Positions 34,248-46,869 of a stretch of 64,000 bases of DNA are shown here, in pieces. Made by a program: the position numbers and the translations under genes. The first letter of the stretch is position 1; every line of letters begins with the position of its first letter. The stretch is taken from contig CM076663.1 in the NCBI GenBank assembly GCA_038496675.1, forward strand, positions 21,380,713 to 21,444,712, given 5' to 3'. The notes beneath the pieces are model-generated. The model was not told the DNA's origin. It worked only from the letters and a program-made list of their open reading frames with translations, and searched no databases. The stretch comes from Rachycentron canadum (taxonomy: Eukaryota; Chordata; Actinopteri; Carangiformes; Rachycentridae).

Positions 34248-36330
34248 GATTTTTTTCTTTCAGAAACTCCACCCTGAGTGTTTGGTAATATCATGTCATT
34301 TGTGCTGTGCAGGTTAAGTCTTTTAAATACCTGCACATTTTAAAATGAGATGTGTATTAGATGAATTACATGTAATTTTTGGGTGGATGTGGTGGTTTCA
34401 TCTGGACAAATAGTGACAGTAGGTCAATAAATATTGTCTTTCTATTACAAACAGCCTGAACCTTTCAGTGTTTGGTTTTTGGGTGTGATCATTATATCCT
34501 GACTAATCACTAAGGTCATGTTCTTTTTTTACTTTTCCTGGGAATTTGGGGGTTTTAGAAATGTGGGGGATTGAAGGATACATAGGTATGCAGGATCATT
34601 AAGATGTTGGTGCAAACAGATATTTTACCTCCCAAGTTTACAATTTGTGTAAATTGCAGATGATGTTACAACCCTTGATGTGCAAATGTCTGTTGGTTGC
34701 TCAGTAAGTGTCACATAATGGGAACAATGGGGTTGTATAACTGTAAATGTGTCATTTTAAAAATACTAACAATGTCTCAAAGTCTTATCTGAGGTATTGG
34801 AGCCCAGAACCAGTTTAGTTTGTGGTGGAACATGTACACAATCTTGTACTTCTCCCCAGTGCTCTTCACTGCTCTCCTTCCAGAACCAGACTCCATCCGG
34901 TGGTTTCTGTAACCGTAAATAAACATCAGTGAACACAACACTACTGGTCAACACTCACCATCAGGTTCACTACCTCTGAGGACAGGGATGTCAAGTCTTC
35001 TGTGTCTTTTCTGTGTTTTATCTTTTTTAACAATCTGATGAGATTTATATTGTATATGGTGGTTAACAGTGTTTTTATGCATGATATTCACTCAATTACC
35101 AATTTATTAGGAACACCCAGTTAGAAGTAATGCTGTCATTTTCAGAGAGGTGTTAGGTCAACTGTACGGTTACTGCAGAGGCTGCACTTTATGGTGCTGG
35201 TGAACTGTTATACCAACAGATTTATTAATATGTACCTTCCTCACTGATTAAAAAATGGGATGGACAAAATATTAGAAACATCTCTCAAAAAATACATTAC
35301 AAAAGGAGCAGCAGTCTGTGTAGACAACACAACCTGCATTTTTTAAATTCAGTTTTTTGGCAAATGCCATAAAGATTCAGCAAAGTTAATTGGATTTAGC
35401 TGCTTTTGCAGTTTTAAATTATTGTCATCAAGATCAAAAGCATTTGTTTATTTCATATGAAACAGCCAAATATCAAATATTAATAAATGAATGTTACAAG
35501 AAGATGAAGATTCTTTATGTACGAAAGAGACAAAGCTTTTATTATTCAAGCAATTAACATGAAATAACATATCAGAGAGGATATGGACAATTCAAACAAA
35601 ATAAACAATAAAACACACAACACACATATAAGGACAATGAAATGAAAACATTTCATTCTAAATACTAAGCAGCAGCTGTTTTATTGCTTTCCTCTCTGTA
35701 CATGTAATGACTCAATATAGTGCCTGAACACTGTTTTGTTATATTTGTGGGTTCTTTTTAGTCCATTTGCATTGGTGGTTGTAATATTTTGCATATGAAA
35801 TAAAGAGGTTTAAAAAATATATGATTTTACAATTGATATTTTTTGTATCATAAAAGGACACTTTCTGATCAACATATCTCCATGTGCAAAATGTCGAACA
35901 TGGATAAGTTCTTATAATACAGCCATGACTTTCTTTTCAATCTTTATTGAAAAACTATTAAAATGTACAATCAGTACAAACATGTGCTCAATAAAGTTAG
36001 AAAGAAGAAAGAAAACAGAAGAAATAACTTAAATGACAAATTGACATATACAACTACAGTAAAATGAAACTATGAGAACATAACTTTTTTTTTTCACTTC
36101 TTTTAGTGTCAATAGGATCAAGAGTCTTAATTTCAATTCACCTAAAAAACGGTAAAATTGTGGCTGACTTTTTAAATTCTACATAAATGTGCGAATTACC
36201 GTAAAGAATTAACATATTTACAATAAATTCAGCGTCACATTTATCAAGTTCAAAATGTTCAATAATATTTTTACACTCCACATTATTATAAACTTATTTT
36301 TACTTTTTAAAAGTAACTGAAACAGTCCGC
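34248..36330. other. AT-rich intergenic region upstream of TRNAU1AP
   Basis: No coding evidence. It includes a short repeat-like piece near 35090-35150 (CCAATTTATTAGGAACACCC), a common fish transposon motif, and long A/T-rich stretches at 35500-36300. Confidence 0.55.
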
Positions 36331-36346
36331 GGTCATGAAATATCCG

Positions 36347-36406
36347 TGACGTAAGACGCTCAAGCCGCGGACGCACAAACGTAGCGGTCTCTGTTGAGTG
36401 ACGTAA
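36347..36406 (+). promoter_or_regulatory. TRNAU1AP promoter with two CRE-like TGACGTAA sites
   Basis: TGACGTAA occurs at 36347-36354 and 36399-36406, 52 bp apart, in a CpG-richer stretch that starts abruptly at about 36325 and runs to the ATG at 36535. CREB/ATF-type factors bind this core; actual use is inferred. Confidence 0.55.
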
Positions 36407-36534
36407 GGACGCAATGTTGCTGTACGTCTATTCTTCGCCACTCTGCTCGTAGTTAGCATGTGAGTTTGTGAAGCTTCGCGGTAATTCATAGTTCACATTC
36501 TCAGTAAATTGACGTTCACACCGCCGACGGCACC

Positions 36535-39500
36535 ATGAGCACCTTATGGATGGGAAACGTGAGTTTTTACAACTTCTTACTGCGATAAATAATTGAGTGT
36601 TAGCACCGTGCTAGCTAGATTAGCACAAGCACAGTGCCGTGTATGAATGGGGTATAGTTCAAAACTCCCTTTAGGAAATTAGCACTTTAACACTGCCTCG
36701 TTTGTCGGTTGCAATCTGTCGGTATCGTGTTGCTGAACGATTGTTGGTTAATTGTGGTTATTTAGCTCCACAGTGATACAATATGTTGCTCTCGATTCGA
36801 GTCGAGCGTGGGGTTTTCAGTTGGTTTACATCCTCTCCGCAGCGGGGGGTGAGGTGGTCCCAAACATAGGCCAGTGTCATGAAGTCTGGTGCAGAGCGAA
36901 ACCACAACAGAGTGGGTCTAACTGCGCCAAGTTCTGCTGATATTTGTCAAACCTAAACACGGAGACGGTAAACACGTCTTCAACCACGTTTTCAGATAGA
37001 CATATCTATTCTAGATGTGAAAGCTACTGGAGAAAAGCTGATCCAAGTCTCTCCAGACCAGGTGCAGCTCAAACTAATCTACGACCCTTTTAGGTCAATC
37101 AGACTTTTTCATACAAACAATGTAACACAAAGCTTTCCGGAGTAAAGCAAATGAAAACCACCCCTTCACTCTCTCTCTGTCACTTACATATACTCACCCC
37201 CATTTACAGGCAGAGCACTAAGTAATAATTACATCAGGAACTGAGGAAATGTTATCTCTGCAAAGACAAAAAGAGTGATATAAGAGTATTAAAAACCAAA
37301 TAAAAAAGAAGATAAAATAGTAAAGATAGGAGATGTTTGGAAGAGAATAAAATCAGAAATAAAAGTAAGGTATTAAAAAGTAAACAAATGATCATAGATT
37401 AAATTATATAAGAAACACCTTAAAATATATAAATAAATAGACAAATAAATCAGTCAATTAAGTTCACAAGATAAAAGCAGCTCTGATGACTAAGGAGGAC
37501 TAAAACCACAAAGAGCTGCATAAACCAGTAAAAGGATCTTCAAGATCAGCCTTTTTAGATTTGATGTTGCCTCTATCAGCCATCTGTTCACCACTCTAGA
37601 CCTCTTGTTCCACCGTGTCTTTTGCTGTTGCTGTGCAGCTGGAGTCCTACATGGATGAGAAGTTCATCACCAGAGCCTTTTCCACCATGGGCGAGCAGGT
37701 GGTCAACGTGCGGATCATACGCAACAAGATGACAGGGTGAGAACCAAATCTACAAGCAGATCTCCATTGTGCAGTTACGTTATTCTGATTCTAAACAGTG
37801 TGTCATCACCCAGGGGTGCTCTGGGCTACTGCTTTGTGGAGATGACAGATGAGGCCACAGCAGAAAGGTGTCTCCGCAAAATCAACGGAAAAGCTTTACC
37901 AGGAGCCACTCCGGTATGACAAGCATTGATCTTTCACTGTAGACTCCTTTGTATGTTATCATGGCTGATGGACACTCTGGTCTGGTGCACTGAAACCTCT
38001 CTTTAACACAGCCCACAAGATTCAAGTTAAACCGAGCCACCTTTGGGAAACAAGAGGGTGGGTGAGTATCAGTGGGGACTCAGACACACAGATCTCTTTG
38101 TGTCAGTTATTCCTCTTGTCACAGATACATCCTGTGTCTTCTTGTCTTGATTTAGATTTAGTTTGTTTGATTGTAATATTTTTATTCTTTGTTTTATTCA
38201 TTTTCCCCAAAGTGCAGCACTATGTAACTGTTTTGCCATATAAATAAAAAAAAAATGTTATTATTGACTGTAATGAAAAAACTCACAGCATGTATTTCTC
38301 CTGTTGCAGTCAGATGTATTCTCTGTTTGTGGGAGATCTAACTCCAGAGGTGGATGATGGGATGCTTTATGAGTTCTTCTACAACCGCTATCCTTCCTGT
38401 CGAGGTGGAAAAGTGGTGCTGGACAGCATGGGCAACTCCAAGTGAGTATAAACATTGCATCACACAATGTGGAGAAACATTTGAAATTAGAGTTACTGCC
38501 TCATGGTTGTATCCCTCCACTACTTACATCCCTCATATGAAATATGAAGCATTTGGATGAAACCTAATTGCTGTGTGAAGTCTTGAGGAATGGCTAAAAA
38601 GTATTTTGTGATGTCACTGACCTTTGACCACCAAAATCTAATCGGCTTATCCTTTAGTGGTCCGTTCATATGGACAGCACTTCTGGATGTACATAGTACA
38701 TACACTGGATATATATCAGGCAGCAGCTGAGCATTTAGTCCTGAAGTTGATGTGTTGAAGCAGGAAAAATGGTCAAGTGTGAGGATGTGAGGGACTTTGA
38801 TTTTGACCAAACTGTGATGTGACGACTGAGTCAGAGCTTCTCCAACACTGCAGCTCTGTGGGATGTTCCTGGGCTGCAGTGGTCAGGACCTACCAGAAGT
38901 GGTCCAAGGAGGGAAAACCACTGGACCACAGACAGGGTCAGGGGTCAAGGCTCATTGATGGTGGTGGGGAGTGAAGGCTGGACCGTGTGGTCTGATCCAA
39001 CAGAAGAGCTACTGGAGCTCAGACTGCTGAAGAAGTTCATGCTGGTTCTGATAGAAAGCTGTCAGAACACAGAGCATCACAGTTTGTTGTGTATGGGGCT
39101 GTGTAGCCTCAGACCGGTCAGGGTGTCCATGCTGACCCCTGTCCACCACCAGAAGATCCTACAATGGACACAGGAGCATCAGAACTGGACCATGGAGCAA
39201 TGAAGAAGGTGGTCTGGTCTGAGGGATCAGGTTTTCTTTTACATCATGTGATGGTCAGGTGTGTCTGCGTCTCTTACCTGGAGAAGACATGGCACAAGGA
39301 TGCATTATGGGAAGAAGAGCAGCTGGTGGAGTCAGTGTGATGCTGTGGACAATGTTCTGCTGGGAAACCTTGGGTCCATTCATGTGGATGTTCCTTTGAC
39401 TCGTCCCACCTCCCTAAACATGGTTCAGACCAAGTCCCCCCCTTCATGGAAACAGTCTTCCCTAATGGCAGTGGCCTCTTTCAGCAGGATAATGCTCCCT

Positions 39501-40584
39501 GTCACTGCAACAATGGTTCAGGTTCAGGGCTGGTTTGGTGGCAAAAGGGGGACCTACACAATATTAGGCAGGTGGTCATAATGTTATGACTGATTGGTGT
39601 ATATCAGTACAGACAACCTGCAAACAATATGCCTCCTGCTCTGACTGTCACCATAACAGTGTAGGTGGAGATGCTTGGCCTTCATCAGGTGATATTTTCC
39701 ACCATATCTGATATTTCTCTTAACACGCTGAGTCTGACCTGCATTTCACTGCTTTGCCTACTGTACATTGTAACTTGGCATAATAAATTATATGTTGTAA
39801 AAAAAACACCTGAAACATAAAATACAATACACTAATGTAATTATACAAAACACACACACATATGTATATAAACTTCTGTTTAACCTTTTTTTTTTGAGAG
39901 GTGATATAAAAGAGCATGTTTTCTCTACACACAAATGTTTAATTTCTCTTCTATTTCATTCTCAAACACAATTAGATGTGTGTTAGTGTATATAGTATAT
40001 TTCTACTTTGTCAAGATCATCAAAATGTAGCAGATGCAAATGTTGATCACACATGATCGTTACATGGCTGTGACCTGGGCTGGTCACTTCAAAATGTCAA
40101 GAAAAAAATCTTTGATCTTTTATTTCAGCTCCCAAAAAAATGGACAAAAACAAAATTGTTGCCTTTACGTTTTTGTTTAGTATATGTTTTGACACCTGGG
40201 CTAGACTGGTGTTTCCAGGTGTTAAAGATCTCATTGTATGAAGTGAGATGTCCATGTTTTTTGATTTGAGGTATTCCTTAAAGGCTGTCATTCATCAGAC
40301 TCTTTTTATTAACTACCCTCTGTGTGTCTCCCTGTAGGGGCTGTGGCTTTGTTCAGTTCCCAGATGAGCGGCTGCAGAAGCGGGCGTTAGAGGAGTGTCA
40401 GGGTGCTATGGGGCTGGGTGCTAAACCTCTGAGACTGAGCCTGGCTGCCAACAAGTGAGTTCCTCTCAAATTCATTGCTTCCTAAGGGCAGTAAACTGGT
40501 TCATTTGTGCCGGAGCGGCAGCCGGATGATTGGTGGAGGCCAGCAGTGTGAGTGTATGCCTCCTCTGTGAGTTTAAGGAACCGG

Positions 40585-40619
<35 letters not shown>

Positions 40620-42102
40620 GCAGCAGACATCAGACAGGTCGTGGCAGCAGGGCTCAGGTTACAGACACAGCTATGACCAGTACAACCAGTACCAGCAGCA
40701 GGCCTATCCTGGGTATTACTCCTCCTGGGGCTACGACCAGACTGGAGGATACGGCTACAACTACCAACAGTATGACTACACACAGTACCCCCCTCCACAG
40801 GTGAGCACTCTCTGTTCAACAGCCATCAGCTAGTTGTGACTGACATGACTCATTCTGACACGTGTTTCTCTTTGTAGGAGAGTGAAGAGACTGAGGATGA
40901 AGGACTTGAAGGTTGGTGTTGGATCCATGGTTGAAAAATGACGTTTTCTTCACTGACCTGTGTATCTGTTAGATTTTTGTTTTAGTCCATTGTTTCTCAA
41001 ACTTCTTTAGATCAAAGACCACAAAAATAAAACTCCCAGACCACCTCACTTCAAATTCAAATTCCTTTCTTTGTGGGGAAATTACAGACATCCCCAGACT
41101 ACTCCAGCGAGCTGACCTGGAAGAATATTGTGTTTTGTTTTGTTTTTTTTCATTTTGATGCCTTTCGGTTTGATGTGTCAAAGTGACTGAACAGGAAATG
41201 AGAGATTAGAAAAACAAAGGCACATAGATTCCAGAAATTGAACTCAAAAAGGGAAAGCATAGGCCTAAACCATTCAGCTACCTATTCACTGCTATTATGG
41301 CCAGTGTCTCACTAACTGCAACACAACAAGAAGTGCTCTTTGTGCGGCCTCGTACTAATCACTCATGACTCACAACAACATTATACTAAGACTGAACCCT
41401 TCCTGTTGAGGTTTCAGTTGATTCTCTTTAACAGTCAGTCAGTTTTGATAGTTAACAGGCTGATAACTGGAGACTTTTAGCTCCATCCCAGAGCAGTTAG
41501 CTAACTGTTAGCTAACTGTTAGCTGACTGTTAGCTGACTGTTAGCTAACTGTTAGCTAGCTGTTAGCTAACTGTTAGCTGACTGTTAGCTAGCTGTTAGC
41601 TGACTGTTAGCTAGCTGTTAGCTTCATCCACATTTCCTCTCTGTCAGCTGATCATTTCTGATAGTCAGAGACTTGAACCTTCCGGTTATCACTTTTCTGA
41701 GGTTTCAGGTTGTGAGGTTTTCTTTAAGGGCCTTTCCAGGTCAAATTTAAAACCCCATTCACCCCCCAGCCCTGACCAGGCTCCCTGTCCCTGCTGCTGT
41801 TGAGTCTTGGTTTCATCAGGCCAGAGAATCATGTTTCTCTTAGTCTTTAGCTGCTTTTTTGTAAACTGTCCCTGAGGAAGCTCTTGGTCTGGACTCACAC
41901 ACCTGTATTTCTCTTCCTAACGCCCTGTCCCTGTGTTGTAGATCCCTGTCCAGAGCTGGATGTGATGGAGGCCAACAGGAAGTTCATGGAGGTCAGTGAG
42001 GAGCTGTACGATGCTCTGATCGAGTGTCACTGGCAGCCAGCAGAGTTCTCTGCAGAACAGGAATATCTGACATCCAGCCTGCCAGAACCCATTTACTGCT
42101 GA
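36535..42102 (+). CDS. TRNAU1AP: tRNA selenocysteine 1-associated protein 1 (SECp43), 9 coding exons, 312 aa
   Basis: Coding exons: 36535-36558, 37639-37736, 37814-37913, 38012-38061, 38310-38441, 40338-40454, 40578-40800, 40878-40911, 41942-42102, 939 nt in frame. It is an RNA-binding protein that associates with tRNA-Sec and supports Sec-tRNA methylation and selenoprotein synthesis, moving between nucleus and cytoplasm. RRM1 (about 3-84) has RNP2 LWMGNL and RNP1 GYCFVEM; RRM2 (about 94-173) has LFVGDL and KGCGFVQF. A Tyr/Gln-rich region follows, then a conserved C-terminus with ELYDALIECHWQP. A 14-residue polyGln run at 177-190 is absent from the human protein (287 aa) as I recall it. The exon 7 acceptor is ambiguous, 40572 or 40578, both in frame. 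The start context CACCATGAG is good. AATAAA lies at 42283-42288. Confidence 0.96.
38740..39600 (+). mobile_element. Degenerate Tc1-like element, copy 2, in TRNAU1AP intron 5
   Basis: It is recognisable from TGTTGAAGCAGGAAAAATGG through GTGGTCCAAGGAGGG, CATCAGAACTGGACCATGGA and CAGCAGGATAATGCTCCCTG to the end ATTAGGCAGGTGGTCATAAT. These are the DNA-binding and catalytic regions of a Tc1-like transposase, broken by many stops and indels. Confidence 0.75.
40585..40626 (+). repeat. CAG/CAA trinucleotide repeat encoding 14 Gln
   Basis: Three CAG, two CAA, then nine CAG codons, starting 7 nt after the inferred exon 7 acceptor of TRNAU1AP. The long pure CAG run is likely to vary in length. Confidence 0.95.
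40985..41690 (+). mobile_element. Dispersed element family C copy 2 in TRNAU1AP intron 8
   Basis: It starts with TTGTTTCTCAAACTTC as at 20380 and shares CACTCATGACTCACAACAAC and CTGATAACTGGAGACTTTTAG. The GTTAGCTAACT segment, short at 20610, is expanded here. Confidence 0.6.
41495..41625. repeat. GTTAGCTAACT/GTTAGCTGACT minisatellite in TRNAU1AP intron 8
   Basis: About 12 units of 10-11 bp, within the family C element. The copy at 20610-20650 has only three or four units. Confidence 0.9.
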
Positions 42103-42305
42103 GGCTCAACACATTTTCTTCTCTGGACTTTACCCTGAAGGGCATTTTACTTCCCACTGTTTCCTCAATTGTTGACAGAATGGAATATTTTTGTAAGGAC
42201 TCAAAGGAAATGTGTCATGGTAACAGATCTTATTCATGTGTGTAAACTAGTGGAAATGCACTCTGTATACACACATTAAACAAATAAATATTTTTGATTT
42301 AATTA
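42103..42305 (+). other. TRNAU1AP 3' UTR with poly(A) signal
   Basis: AATAAA at 42283-42288, in CAAATAAATATT, about 180 nt after the stop, implies a short 3' UTR ending near 42305. Confidence 0.7.
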
Positions 42306-42825
42306 TGATTATACAAAACACGTCAAATGGATAATTATCTTATTTTCAACGCTGTCCCAAAATTGAAAAAAACAAACATGATTTAAAATGAAACAATTTA
42401 TCTAAAAAACTGAACTTGCATCAATATAAACCAAAACATACCAACCGTATACATCACACATTAACTGACATCACCCACCACCACACAACCAGCTGACCTC
42501 ACAGGTTTGTGTCAGTGTTAAACTGTATTTGTAGTGTTGCACAAATACAAATGGTGTTTGTCAATAATGTCCCACATGTAGAAGTGTAGATTCTTCTGAT
42601 GATGTGTTTTTGTTCTCTGTTTCTTGGGTGGTTCCATGTCTCTGTTAATGCTGAGTCAGTGTAAGTCTAGCCTGGTTTAAAGTGTATCTGGAGCTGTTGA
42701 CATAGCATTAGGTAACAAGTGCAGCTTATTAAGAGAAAATACAACCAAAGCTTTTTTTAAAGTTGCATTGTCATGTTTTAATTCTGAATCAATTATGGTA
42801 AAAATAATCGAAATCTATCATTTAA

Positions 42826-43343
42826 AGGTCCATACAGTCTAAAGGTAGACCTCCATGTGGTCTTTGATTATAAATCAGGTCCAGGTTCTCTATTAATACA
42901 GTAAAAGTATCAAAGGTCTCAGTCCACAGAGAAATGCTCACAGCCTTAAAACCAGCTGCCAAGACTTCTGGACCTTTGTGATGTCACAACAAGGGAGTCA
43001 CCCTCAGTCAGAAAAGGGGCTCAGAGCTGTTGTAAATCAGACACTGAGCCTTAAAACCAGCTCTTAGGACTTCTGGGACTTTGTGATGTCACAACAAAGC
43101 TGTCACCACCCTCAGCCATGCCCCCAAGCCCAGTCCACCTTTTTATTGGATGATTCAGAAAACAGTCAGCCAATCAGAAGAGGATCAGAGCCCTTGTTCT
43201 TTGGTTCACTGACCTGTTGTCACCAGAGCTCAGCCTGAGAGGGGAGATGTAAAACTACACTGAGATGGTGTTTGGTTCTTAAAACCACAAATATATCTTC
43301 TTATGGCTAGCAACACATAAAACACAAGTTAAAATATGGACCT
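42826..43343 (-). mobile_element. MITE family A copy 5, inverted, TTAA-flanked
   Basis: TTAA at 42822-42825 and 43344-43347 flank AGGTCCATAC on the left and ATATGGACCT on the right. The interior carries an extra partial duplication: the GACATCACAA-type block, reversed as GTGATGTCACAACAA, occurs twice, at about 42979 and 43082. Confidence 0.85.
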
Positions 43344-43347
43344 TTAA

Positions 43348-44622
43348 ATGTTTACTATCACACCTGACAGTAAACATCACAGGTATGGATTTAATGTTTC
43401 AAATTCATGTTGAAGCCCTAGTGTTCAATCTGAATCCCAGTTTAAATATCTGATGTCTTACTCAGATGATCAAGCTAAAAGGGCCTCTGAACATGGAGAA
43501 ATGTTTCATCTACCGTTTTGTCTTCAATAAATTCGCCATGTTTCTATTTGAAGGGCTGGGGACCTGAGTCCAGAGTCGACCTCAGGCAGCTGGTTTAAAT
43601 CAACTAAACATCAGAAGCGACAGTCAATCAGGTTTAGATTTAATGAACATTTACATAAACAAATATTTACTTTTCCAGAGCTTAAGTCACTCTTTCTCTC
43701 TGGTATGGCCCCAGGCATGTTTCATATCACTGTGTAAGTGGTTTAGTTTCCCTTGATTATCAGCATTTAGGGAGAACGGTGTTTATCAGCACTACTTGTA
43801 GACAAGGAGTAAATGTAGTGTTTGTACAGTAAATCCATCTCCTGGAACACTGGCTACAGACCAGTCCGTGTCTCTTAAGGCCTATTTACTGGGATAAACT
43901 GTAAGGTGGGAAATAAAGAATGGAACTTGTATAACAACTCATTCAGAAATAAACAACTGCTCAAAATCATGCTTTGTGGGTTGTATCCAAATGACGAAAC
44001 AAAGTTTTTCAGTTACAACACGAAGCCTTCACAGGGATGAAACATCAATAACAGACAGGTCACAAGACCAAACCATGCAGTAAAAACTGAGAATTTACAT
44101 GTCAGTTTTACACAAGAAAAATCAGCAAGAAGCAGCAAACTGAGGATCCAGGATCCAAGGTGACAATGTAGTCAAGCTGTTTGTATGTTTTCTGTGTTTA
44201 TTTCTATAATGTACAAGAACTGAAAGATACACAACTGCAGAACCACACCCAGGTGAAACAAAAATAAATCAAATGTGTGCGGTGTAGAGAGTCAGAGGAG
44301 ACGCAGTGAATACTGTCCTTCAGACGCACTATGAAGCACAGCAGGAATACATAAAAAGTCAAGGGGGAGACGCGATGAAGTGTCTGAGCTGCAAAGGCTC
44401 TGGTGAGTTGTATTCAGGAAGAAAAGTCAATAAGCTCTGTTGTAGAACCTTACTCAGATTCAACCTGTCTGTTTGACACCTCCCCATCCAACCAGAAGGC
44501 GCCAACATCAAGGACACAAGCCAATGAATTCAATTACTCTTTGAAGAGGACTTATTATTAATTTTTCACTGTCCTATAATGTGTTGTGCTCAAGTGTCAA
44601 CTCTCCATGACATGATTGTGTG
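43348..44622. other. Intergenic sequence; no gene seen
   Basis: AT-rich single-copy-looking sequence without plausible exons. Confidence 0.5.
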
Positions 44623-44905
44623 GTCCAGTCTGTCAATCACACAGTAGCCACGCCCCCTAACCCATCCCCTGCTTTATGGTCTATTTTCCTCTAAATGGAC
44701 CATCATTTAAAAAATGAACATCATGTTGTATTGAAGACTTGAAACTAGAGACTGAGACCATAAACTCATTAGGAAAACATTTACTGAGCTAATAAATCAA
44801 GGAGAAGTAGGGACATTTTCCCATAGACTTCAATACAATCTGACTTAATCTGATAATAGAATGCAGGTTTAAGGCTCTTCAGCATTGGCCTCACTTTTAA
44901 GACAG
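44623..44905 (-). mobile_element. Dispersed repeat family B copy 3, inverted
   Basis: The reverse complement matches the family core (GAGTTTATGGTCTCAGTCTC, GATGTTCATTTTTTAAATGA) with very few differences from the copies at 17671 and 58149. Confidence 0.8.
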
Positions 44906-45336
44906 AGAGTCCTTACTTTCTGATAAACCTGCAGCTGCAGCAACCAGATCACGCTGGTGAGAAGCCTAACAACACGCAACAATGTCAGTGCTTTGATGTT
45001 TCTCAATATTGACACATTACACCCCACTCAGTTCATTTTTCAGTAACAATGAGTAATATAGTATTATATAATATTAATTATATAATATATAATAAACCAG
45101 CAAGTGGTGGAGACTCCCTACTTTGAAGCAGTCATGAAGTCAGATTGGCTGTCTTCATTATTTATATTCCTTTAGTCCATAGTGTCCACAGATAAAAAGT
45201 ATTTTCCATAAAAGTATTCCCAGCTATAAATCATTGAAGTTAGTTGGAGAACAAGTGGCTGTTTTCTCCAGATTTCTGCCTCTTCCTTCCTCCTTCCTTT
45301 CTGACAAGAAGTAAATGCACACAGCCTATATTTCGA

Positions 45337-45470
45337 AACTGAGCCCTAAAAGGACTTCTTTAAGTTTGTGATGTCACAACAAAACAGTCATCGCCCTCGG
45401 CCACGCCCCAAACCCCACCCACCTGGACCCTCATCCAACCTTGCAGAATTTGGTTTGAGTGTTTCCAGAA
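45337..45470 (-). mobile_element. Partial MITE family A fragment, inverted
   Basis: It contains TTTGTGATGTCACAACAAAA and CACCTGGACCCTCATCCAACC, the reverse of the internal part of family A; both ends are missing. Confidence 0.65.
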
Positions 45471-46029
45471 AACTGCAATATTTTTGTAATATATATTTTT
45501 ATTTACACCAACACACACATTTCTAAATATTCAGGGGGACTTATCCCCTGAATCCTCCCCGAAACCTGCCCCCATCCAACAACAAACATCTAGATCCAGA
45601 TGTTCAGATCCAGTATCTCACTGTAGATTGAACCACAGACCCAAGTGTTAATATTCAGCAGGTGTTCAAAGGTGAACTGCATTTTGTCTCATGGTTGTTG
45701 TTGTTTCATTGTATGGTTAAATGTTGTGTTGTGAAATGGATGTGAAACAGTGAACTCAAACCAAGCCAGCCTCAGGTGTGGACAGCCACAGATCCCTCTG
45801 TCTCATCACTTGTCTTCCACTAGGTGGAGACATGTATCTGCGGCTGCTTCCTGTGACTGTGGTCTCATCCTGTATGTACCAAGGCTGCAGCTCTGTAATA
45901 AACGTACTTTCAGTTTGGATCAACATATTTCAGACCCGCTTGGGAAATGGAGACACCCGATTACCATGTTGCTGGCTTTGTGGCCCCATGAGTGGCCCCA
46001 CCTTTATTTTGAAAAACAGGGCGCATTGC

Positions 46030-46860
46030 GAGGCGGACGTGTTAGTTGCTGCTCACTTGACTGTGCTGGTCCATGGACGCGGCTGCAGACGGAGCTCAGA
46101 GCGGAGCTCAGAGCGGAGCAGGGCTTGGCTCCGCCGCCTGCCACTGTCCACGGGAGCCGGAGAAGGTGGAGCGGAGTCGTGGCGCTGGGCTAACGGGGGG
46201 TTAACGGCTGGGCTGTGCGCACCCTGGACACCGGTCACCCCCTCCTCCCCCACCATGCTGTGAGTCCGCAAACTATGAACGAGCTGCAACAGGATCCGAG
46301 ACACAGGCAAGTTTCCAAAGTGAGGGCGCGTTGAGGAGCAGGTCGAGCTGCAGTCAGGCTGCTGCCGGGGGCTGGCTGTGCTCTGCTGTGGAGAGTGTGG
46401 TGAGGAGTGCAGCAGCGCGGTCAGTCAGACACTCTCCTGTCTCACTCCAACCTCCATACCACACACTCAGTATTAGGGGAGATACGCGCGGCGCGGCGCG
46501 GCACGGCGCGGCACGGCACGGCACGGCACGGCGCGGCGCGGCACGGCGCGGCTGTCAGCGGCTGTCAGCGGCTGTCCGTCTTTAAGGTAAAGATAACTCG
46601 CTTTTTTCTCTGTCGATTGAAGCCAAATGCGGGTTTTTTTTGTTTTTTTTTCCGCTCAGCATAATTCACAACAGCCGCGGTTGGCTGGTGCTGCCTGTGC
46701 GTCACACAGGCTCCGCGCTCCACACCCAGCCGAGAGCCTTTCACAGCATCGTCCCCAGACTCTGCTCTGCTCCCGGCATGAAGCGCAACTTGTGGCTCCT
46801 CTGCTGGCCGGACAGCCGCCTGTGTCAGGCTCCTCATGGAGCTCGGATCGCAGTGGAATG
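46030..46860 (+). promoter_or_regulatory. CpG-rich region, presumptive promoter and first exon of the TMEM200B-like gene
   Basis: CpG density rises sharply between about 46030 and 46860 compared with flanking DNA. A donor-like TTTAAG|GTAAAG at about 46585 could end a non-coding first exon that is spliced to the acceptor CTCTGACAG at about 51020-51028, just before the TMEM200B-like ATG. The long frames here in all directions follow from high GC and show no known protein. The link to TMEM200B is inferred from orientation and position. Confidence 0.45.
46487..46568. repeat. (GGCGC/GGCAC)n pentanucleotide repeat in the CpG-rich region
   Basis: About 13 units of GGCGC or GGCAC, followed by two GGCTGTCAGC units. 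Confidence 0.9.
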
Positions 46861-46869
46861 AAATGACAT

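Noticed and set aside
33922..34272. Minus-strand frame with a repeated KVDVKGPY-type peptide
   Set aside because: It is produced by the 30-bp tandem array at the end of a MITE; 30 is a multiple of three, so the frame stays open by arithmetic alone.
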